Source: an uncultured Lachnospiraceae bacterium
GTDB taxonomy: Bacteria > Bacillota > Clostridia > Lachnospirales > Lachnospiraceae
Length of the DNA stretch: 9,742 nt
Assembly: GCA_910585065.1 (NCBI GenBank)
Contig: CAJUCG010000126.1
Location: 1 to 9,742, forward strand
Direction of reading: 5' to 3'
Within the stretch, counting starts at the first letter, position 1. Every line of letters starts with the position of its first letter. A program made the translations under genes and the position numbers. Below, piece after piece: positions 6,846 through 9,742 of this stretch. The notes below the pieces were generated by a model. That model made no database searches. It was given only the letters and a program-made list of their open reading frames with translations, and had not been told where the DNA came from.

Positions 6846-7697
6846 TTGGACAGGATTTTAAATGAGAATGCGATTTTAAAAAATATAGATACCGTGCCCT
6901 ATGTGGCATTCCCGATCTTTGAGGAGTACCCGGAGATTGTCTGCGGATTTTCCACAAAGCTTTGCGGAGTCAGCCGCAGAGAGTTTGCCTCGATGAATCT
7001 TGGGTTCTTGCGGGGGGATAAGGATGAGTGGGTACTTGAAAATTACCGCCGCCTGACAGAGAGCATGGGGATCAAACCGGAGCAGCTTATTTTTACTGAT
7101 CAGGTACATGGGACAAAACTTCGCCTGGCGGGAAGGGCTGACTGCGGCAAGGGAATTTTTCGTGAGCGCGATTATAAGGGTGTGGATGGACATACGACCA
7201 ATGAACCCGGCGCAGCACTCCTAGTTTTTGGAGCCGACTGTGTCCCTCTCTTTTTCTATGACCCTAAAAGGGGCGCGATCGCTGCGGCGCACGCGGGCTG
7301 GCGCGGAACGGTCGGGAGGATTGCGGGGGGGATGGTTTCCTTTATGCAGGAAAAATTTGGAAGCCACGCAGAAGATCTGCGCGTTGTAGTAGGTCCTTCG
7401 ATAGGACCTGAATGCTATGAAGTTGGGGAGGAAGTGGCGAAAGAATTTGAAAAAGTCTTTGGGAAGCGGGTGTGGGAGGAGAATATAGTCCTTGCCAAAA
7501 GGGAAAATGCGGGGGAAAAATATCTCGTTAATCTCTGGGAAGCCAACCGCTTGGCACTCTTAGAAGCAGGGGTGGGAGAGAATCATATTGCAGTTTCCGG
7601 GCTTTGTACAATGTGCAGGCAGGATCTGTTTTTTTCGCACCGCGTAAATGGCAATAAGCGCGGAAGCATGGCGGGATTTATTATGCGAAGGAAGTAG
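6846..7697 (+). CDS. pgeF: Laccase-domain purine nucleoside phosphorylase (YfiH/YlmD family)
   Basis: A 283-residue protein of the family once called multicopper polyphenol oxidase. Characterised members phosphorolyse adenosine, inosine and guanosine and can deaminate adenosine; the E. coli member is linked to peptidoglycan editing. The zinc-ligand set is visible: His88 in QVHG, Cys132 in FGADCVPLFFYDP and His149 in AAAHAGWRGTVG. Also present are GPSIGPECYEVG and the C-terminal CTMCRQDLFFSHR. The start is taken as TTG at 6846 (ribosome binding site GGAGG 7 bases upstream); the GTG at 6840 would add two residues with an impossible spacing, and there is no ATG near the N-terminus. It is probably the last gene of the lepB-pgeF operon, since a structured gap follows. 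Confidence 0.94.
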   Translation: MDRILNENAILKNIDTVPYVAFPIFEEYPEIVCGFSTKLCGVSRREFASMNLGFLRGDKDEWVLENYRRLTESMGIKPEQLIFTDQVHGTKLRLAGRADCGKGIFRERDYKGVDGHTTNEPGAALLVFGADCVPLFFYDPKRGAIAAAHAGWRGTVGRIAGGMVSFMQEKFGSHAEDLRVVVGPSIGPECYEVGEEVAKEFEKVFGKRVWEENIVLAKRENAGEKYLVNLWEANRLALLEAGVGENHIAVSGLCTMCRQDLFFSHRVNGNKRGSMAGFIMRRK

Positions 7698-7704
7698 GGA
7701 GGCA

Positions 7705-7742
7705 GTGTGAAAAATAATGCTGATGCACTTATTTTTTCACAC
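7705..7742 (+). terminator. Long AT-rich hairpin after pgeF, possible terminator
   Basis: GTGTGAAAAATAA (7705-7717) pairs with TTATTTTTTCACAC (7729-7742), with one extra T bulged. TGC (7718-7720) and GCA (7725-7727) extend the stem to a 4-base loop. It lies 7 bases after the pgeF stop. The following ATAAATTT is a weak U-tract, so termination may be inefficient, and it may instead be part of the structured aroA leader. Confidence 0.5.
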
Positions 7743-7745
7743 ATA

Positions 7746-7830
7746 AATTTGTGCTGAAGCGTCACAAATTCAAAAATCGCAGAGCCGAATCTGATATTCG
7801 GCTCGTGTACCTACGCAAAAAACGCTTCGG
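7746..7830 (+). promoter_or_regulatory. Structured, possibly pseudoknotted leader upstream of aroA
   Basis: Three pairings are seen. Hairpin A is AATTTGTG (7746-7753) with CACAAATT (7763-7770). Its entire 9-base loop CTGAAGCGT (7754-7762) is complementary, with one G-U pair, to ACGCTTCGG (7822-7830), just 5' of the aroA translation start. Hairpin B is GAGCCGAAT (7782-7790) with ATTCGGCTC (7796-7804), 9 perfect pairs and a 5-base loop. Loop-to-downstream pairing of this kind would form a pseudoknot around hairpin B. I do not recognise it as a known riboswitch or T-box, and no T-box sequence or U-tract is present. An alternative is a small palindromic repeat element of the host genome. Confidence 0.45.
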
Positions 7831-7843
7831 AATGGGGATTTTT

Positions 7844-9160
7844 ATGGAAAAGGAAGAATATTGGGTAAATCCCATCGATCTTAAAAAGATAAAAAACAGG
7901 GAGCATTCAGTGCGCGTCCCAGGTTCTAAGAGCATAACAAACCGGGCACTTTTGCTTGGGGTGCTTGCTAAGGGAAAGAGTACCTTAACGGGCGTGCTTT
8001 TCTCGGAGGATTCCCGCTATTTTATGGAATGTGTGCAGAATTTGGGCTTTGAAGTCTCGATAAATGAGCCGGAAAAGAAAGTGGAGATTGTCGGCGGGGC
8101 AGGAAAGATCCCAAAGGATAAGGCGAAACTTTATGTGGGCAGCGCGGGGACAGCGGCGCGCTTTTTAACAGCACTGCTTGGACTGGGGAGCGGTGAGTAC
8201 TTTCTTGATGCATCGGATCAGATGCGGAAACGACCGATGGCACCATTACTTACAAGTTTAAGGGAATTGGGGGCAGAAATAAATTGTACCGACGGGGAGG
8301 GGCATTTTCCATTTTTCCTTACTGCAAACGGGGTGACAGGGCAGGAAATTTCGGTAAATATCGACGACAGCAGCCAATTTTTGAGTGCCCTGTTGATTTC
8401 TAGCTGCTGCACAAACAAGGATTTTACCATCCATGTTAAGGGACAACATGGAATGTCTTACATTGATATCACTACGCGCATGATGGAGGAGTTTGGAGTG
8501 CGTGTGCTGCGCCAGGAAAATAATGGTGAAATTTCCTATTTTATTCCAGAAAATCAGTGCTATCAAGGGCAAGATTATGTGGTGGAGCCAGATCTTTCTG
8601 CCGCCTGCTATTTTTACGCGGCAGCGATGTTGCTTGGTATTTGTGTCTGTGTGGAAGGAGTGCGTATGGACACGCTTCAGGGGGATATTGCGTTTTTAAA
8701 ACTGCTGGAGCAGATGGGAGGAAAAATAGAGCAAACAGAGAAGGGAGTCGCTTTAAGGGGCGTGGAGGGAGGAAAATTTCATGGGGTGGAAGTAGATATG
8801 CACTCGTTTTCCGATCAAGCCTTAACGCTTGCGGCACTCGCGCCTTTTGGTGATACGCCGACGACGATCACGGGTATAGGTCATATTCGCGGACAGGAAT
8901 GCGATCGGATCGCGGCGATCTGCACGGAACTGACAAAACTTGGAGTGCGCTGCGAGGAATTCGGCGATGGAGTGCGCATCTACCCAGCAGAGGAAATCCA
9001 TGGCGGGCGGATTTGCACCTACGATGATCACCGTGTGGCGATGAGTTTCTCACTGGTTGGTCTGCGTGTTCCGGGCATTGTGATCGACCACCCTTCCTGC
9101 TGCCGCAAAACTTTTGAGAATTATTTTCAGGTATTTGAGGATCTTTGTTTGCAGATCTGA
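7844..9160 (+). CDS. aroA: 3-phosphoshikimate 1-carboxyvinyltransferase (EPSP synthase)
   Basis: A 438-residue enzyme that joins phosphoenolpyruvate and shikimate-3-phosphate in the chorismate pathway in the cytoplasm. Active-site elements are present: PGSKSITNR (Lys29, Arg34), SAGTAAR (100-106), Arg130 in RKRP, SSQF (176-179), Asp250 in EPDLSAA, Asp324 in SFSDQALT, Glu352 and Arg355 in GQECDR, His396-Arg397 in YDDHR and Lys422 in CRKTF. Two pocket positions differ from the E. coli enzyme: Phe107 stands at the position of Pro101 and Gly203 at that of Ser197. The start is placed at ATG 7844, a usual N-terminal length, with a weak site (GGGG at 7834-7837). The ATG at 7832 and the GTG at 7751 are in frame but have poorer upstream sites, and the latter lies inside the structured leader. 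No other aro gene is adjacent. Confidence 0.95.
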   Translation: MEKEEYWVNPIDLKKIKNREHSVRVPGSKSITNRALLLGVLAKGKSTLTGVLFSEDSRYFMECVQNLGFEVSINEPEKKVEIVGGAGKIPKDKAKLYVGSAGTAARFLTALLGLGSGEYFLDASDQMRKRPMAPLLTSLRELGAEINCTDGEGHFPFFLTANGVTGQEISVNIDDSSQFLSALLISSCCTNKDFTIHVKGQHGMSYIDITTRMMEEFGVRVLRQENNGEISYFIPENQCYQGQDYVVEPDLSAACYFYAAAMLLGICVCVEGVRMDTLQGDIAFLKLLEQMGGKIEQTEKGVALRGVEGGKFHGVEVDMHSFSDQALTLAALAPFGDTPTTITGIGHIRGQECDRIAAICTELTKLGVRCEEFGDGVRIYPAEEIHGGRICTYDDHRVAMSFSLVGLRVPGIVIDHPSCCRKTFENYFQVFEDLCLQI

Positions 9161-9163
9161 GAA

Positions 9164-9169
9164 GGGAGG
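9164..9169 (+). promoter_or_regulatory. Ribosome binding site of the radical SAM gene
   Basis: GGGAGG abuts the ATG at 9170 but is 6 bases from the in-frame ATG at 9176, so the latter is the likely start. Confidence 0.75.
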
Positions 9170-9175
9170 ATGCGG

Positions 9176-9742
9176 ATGGAAAACCGCCATAAAATCAAAT
9201 CCATCGTGCCGGGAAGCATTGCGGAGGAACTTTCTCTTTCTCCGGGGGACGAACTGCTGCGCATAAATGGAAAAAAGATCGCGGATATTTTTGACTACCA
9301 TTATCTGGTAAACGATGAATTTTTGACCCTGTTGGTGCGCAAATCATCGGGGGAGGAGTGGGAGCTTGAGATTGAGAAGGGCTGCGGGGAGGATCTCGGC
9401 CTGATATTTGAGGAGGGGCTGATGGATCAATATCGCTCCTGCCGCAATAAATGTATTTTCTGCTTTATTGATCAGATGCCGCCGGGAATGCGCGAAACCC
9501 TGTATTTTAAGGATGATGATGCGAGATTATCTTTTTTGCAGGGGAATTATATTACGCTGACCAATATGAGCGATGAGGATGTAAAACGTATTTGCTTTTA
9601 CAAATTATCTCCAATAAATATTTCGATTCATACAATGAATCCTAAGCTGCGCTGTAAAATGTTAAATAATCGGTTTGCGGGGGACGCACTTTTAAAGATA
9701 TGGGATTTTTTTCATGCAGGGATCACAATGAACGCTCAGATT
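9176..9742 (+). CDS. DUF512 family protein with PDZ and radical SAM domains, partial (3' end outside window)
   Basis: The first 189 residues of a protein cut by the right edge. Residues ~6-68 form a PDZ-like domain (IVPGSIAEELSLSPGDELLRINGKKI). Then comes C89-x3-C93-x2-C96 in SCRNKCIFCFIDQMP, the cluster motif expected to bind the [4Fe-4S] of a radical SAM enzyme. It is followed by KDDDARLSFLQGNYITLTN and PINISIHTMNP, which are typical of this family (putative FeS proteins known from Clostridia and cyanobacteria). The DUF512 domain should lie in the missing C-terminal part. The reaction is unknown. The gene starts 15 bases after the aroA stop, with no terminator between, so it is probably cotranscribed with aroA. 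In many Clostridia the next gene is the GTPase der, which would be outside this window. Confidence 0.9.
   Translation, partial: MENRHKIKSIVPGSIAEELSLSPGDELLRINGKKIADIFDYHYLVNDEFLTLLVRKSSGEEWELEIEKGCGEDLGLIFEEGLMDQYRSCRNKCIFCFIDQMPPGMRETLYFKDDDARLSFLQGNYITLTNMSDEDVKRICFYKLSPINISIHTMNPKLRCKMLNNRFAGDALLKIWDFFHAGITMNAQI

Noticed and set aside
7769..7797. Possible aroA promoter TTCAAA, 17 bases, TGATAT
   Set aside because: Both boxes are poor matches and the -10 falls inside hairpin B, so I do not call it.
7751..7843. N-terminal extension of AroA from GTG 7751
   Set aside because: The added 31 residues are basic and unlike known EPSP synthases, and the DNA there is dominated by inverted repeats.
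7698..7843. T-box or amino acid riboswitch before aroA
   Set aside because: No T-box consensus, no specifier-like domain and no terminator with a U-run were found.
1..9742. CRISPR, insertion sequence, prophage, tRNA or rRNA
   Set aside because: No regularly spaced repeats, transposase or phage motifs, cloverleaf-like segments or rRNA sequence were seen on either strand.

Overview
The window looks like a housekeeping stretch of a low-to-mid GC Firmicute of class Clostridia, most likely Lachnospiraceae. This rests on gene content and order, strong AGGAGG-type ribosome binding sites, frequent TTG/GTG starts, and a large 2-hydroxyacyl-CoA dehydratase activase typical of strict anaerobes. The family-level placement is an inference from style, not from a phylogenetic test. 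No tRNA, rRNA, CRISPR array, insertion sequence or phage gene is visible.

Left part (1-2758, minus strand): the N-terminal 919 residues of a large fused BadF/BadG/HgdC-type acyl-CoA dehydratase activase, running off the left edge. It carries two ATPase/activase modules, a four-cysteine cluster and a DUF2229 region. It has its own promoter (-10 at 2848-2853, -35 at 2871-2876) with two short palindromes nearby. Region 2759-3160 is the divergent control region between this gene and rplS.

Middle part (3036-7697, plus strand): a sigma-A promoter, a probable L19 autoregulatory leader and rplS, closed by a hairpin terminator. Then follow lepB (signal peptidase I), rbgA (50S assembly GTPase), rnhB (RNase HII), a stand-alone FlhB C-terminal-domain protein (YlqH type), yraN (predicted nuclease) and pgeF (laccase-domain purine nucleoside phosphorylase). 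The genes lie 11-61 bases apart in one direction and probably form one transcript. rplS, rbgA and rnhB serve ribosome and genome upkeep; the same neighbourhood (rplS-rbgA-rnhB-ylqH) is known from Bacillus.

Right part (7698-9742, plus strand): a highly structured 146-base gap precedes aroA (EPSP synthase, shikimate pathway). Then comes the N-terminal 189 residues of a PDZ plus radical-SAM protein of the DUF512 family, cut by the right edge.

No exciting new multi-gene system is apparent. The most unusual items are the pseudoknot-like leader before aroA, the divergent substrate pocket of AroA, and the large activase with no dehydratase partner in view.
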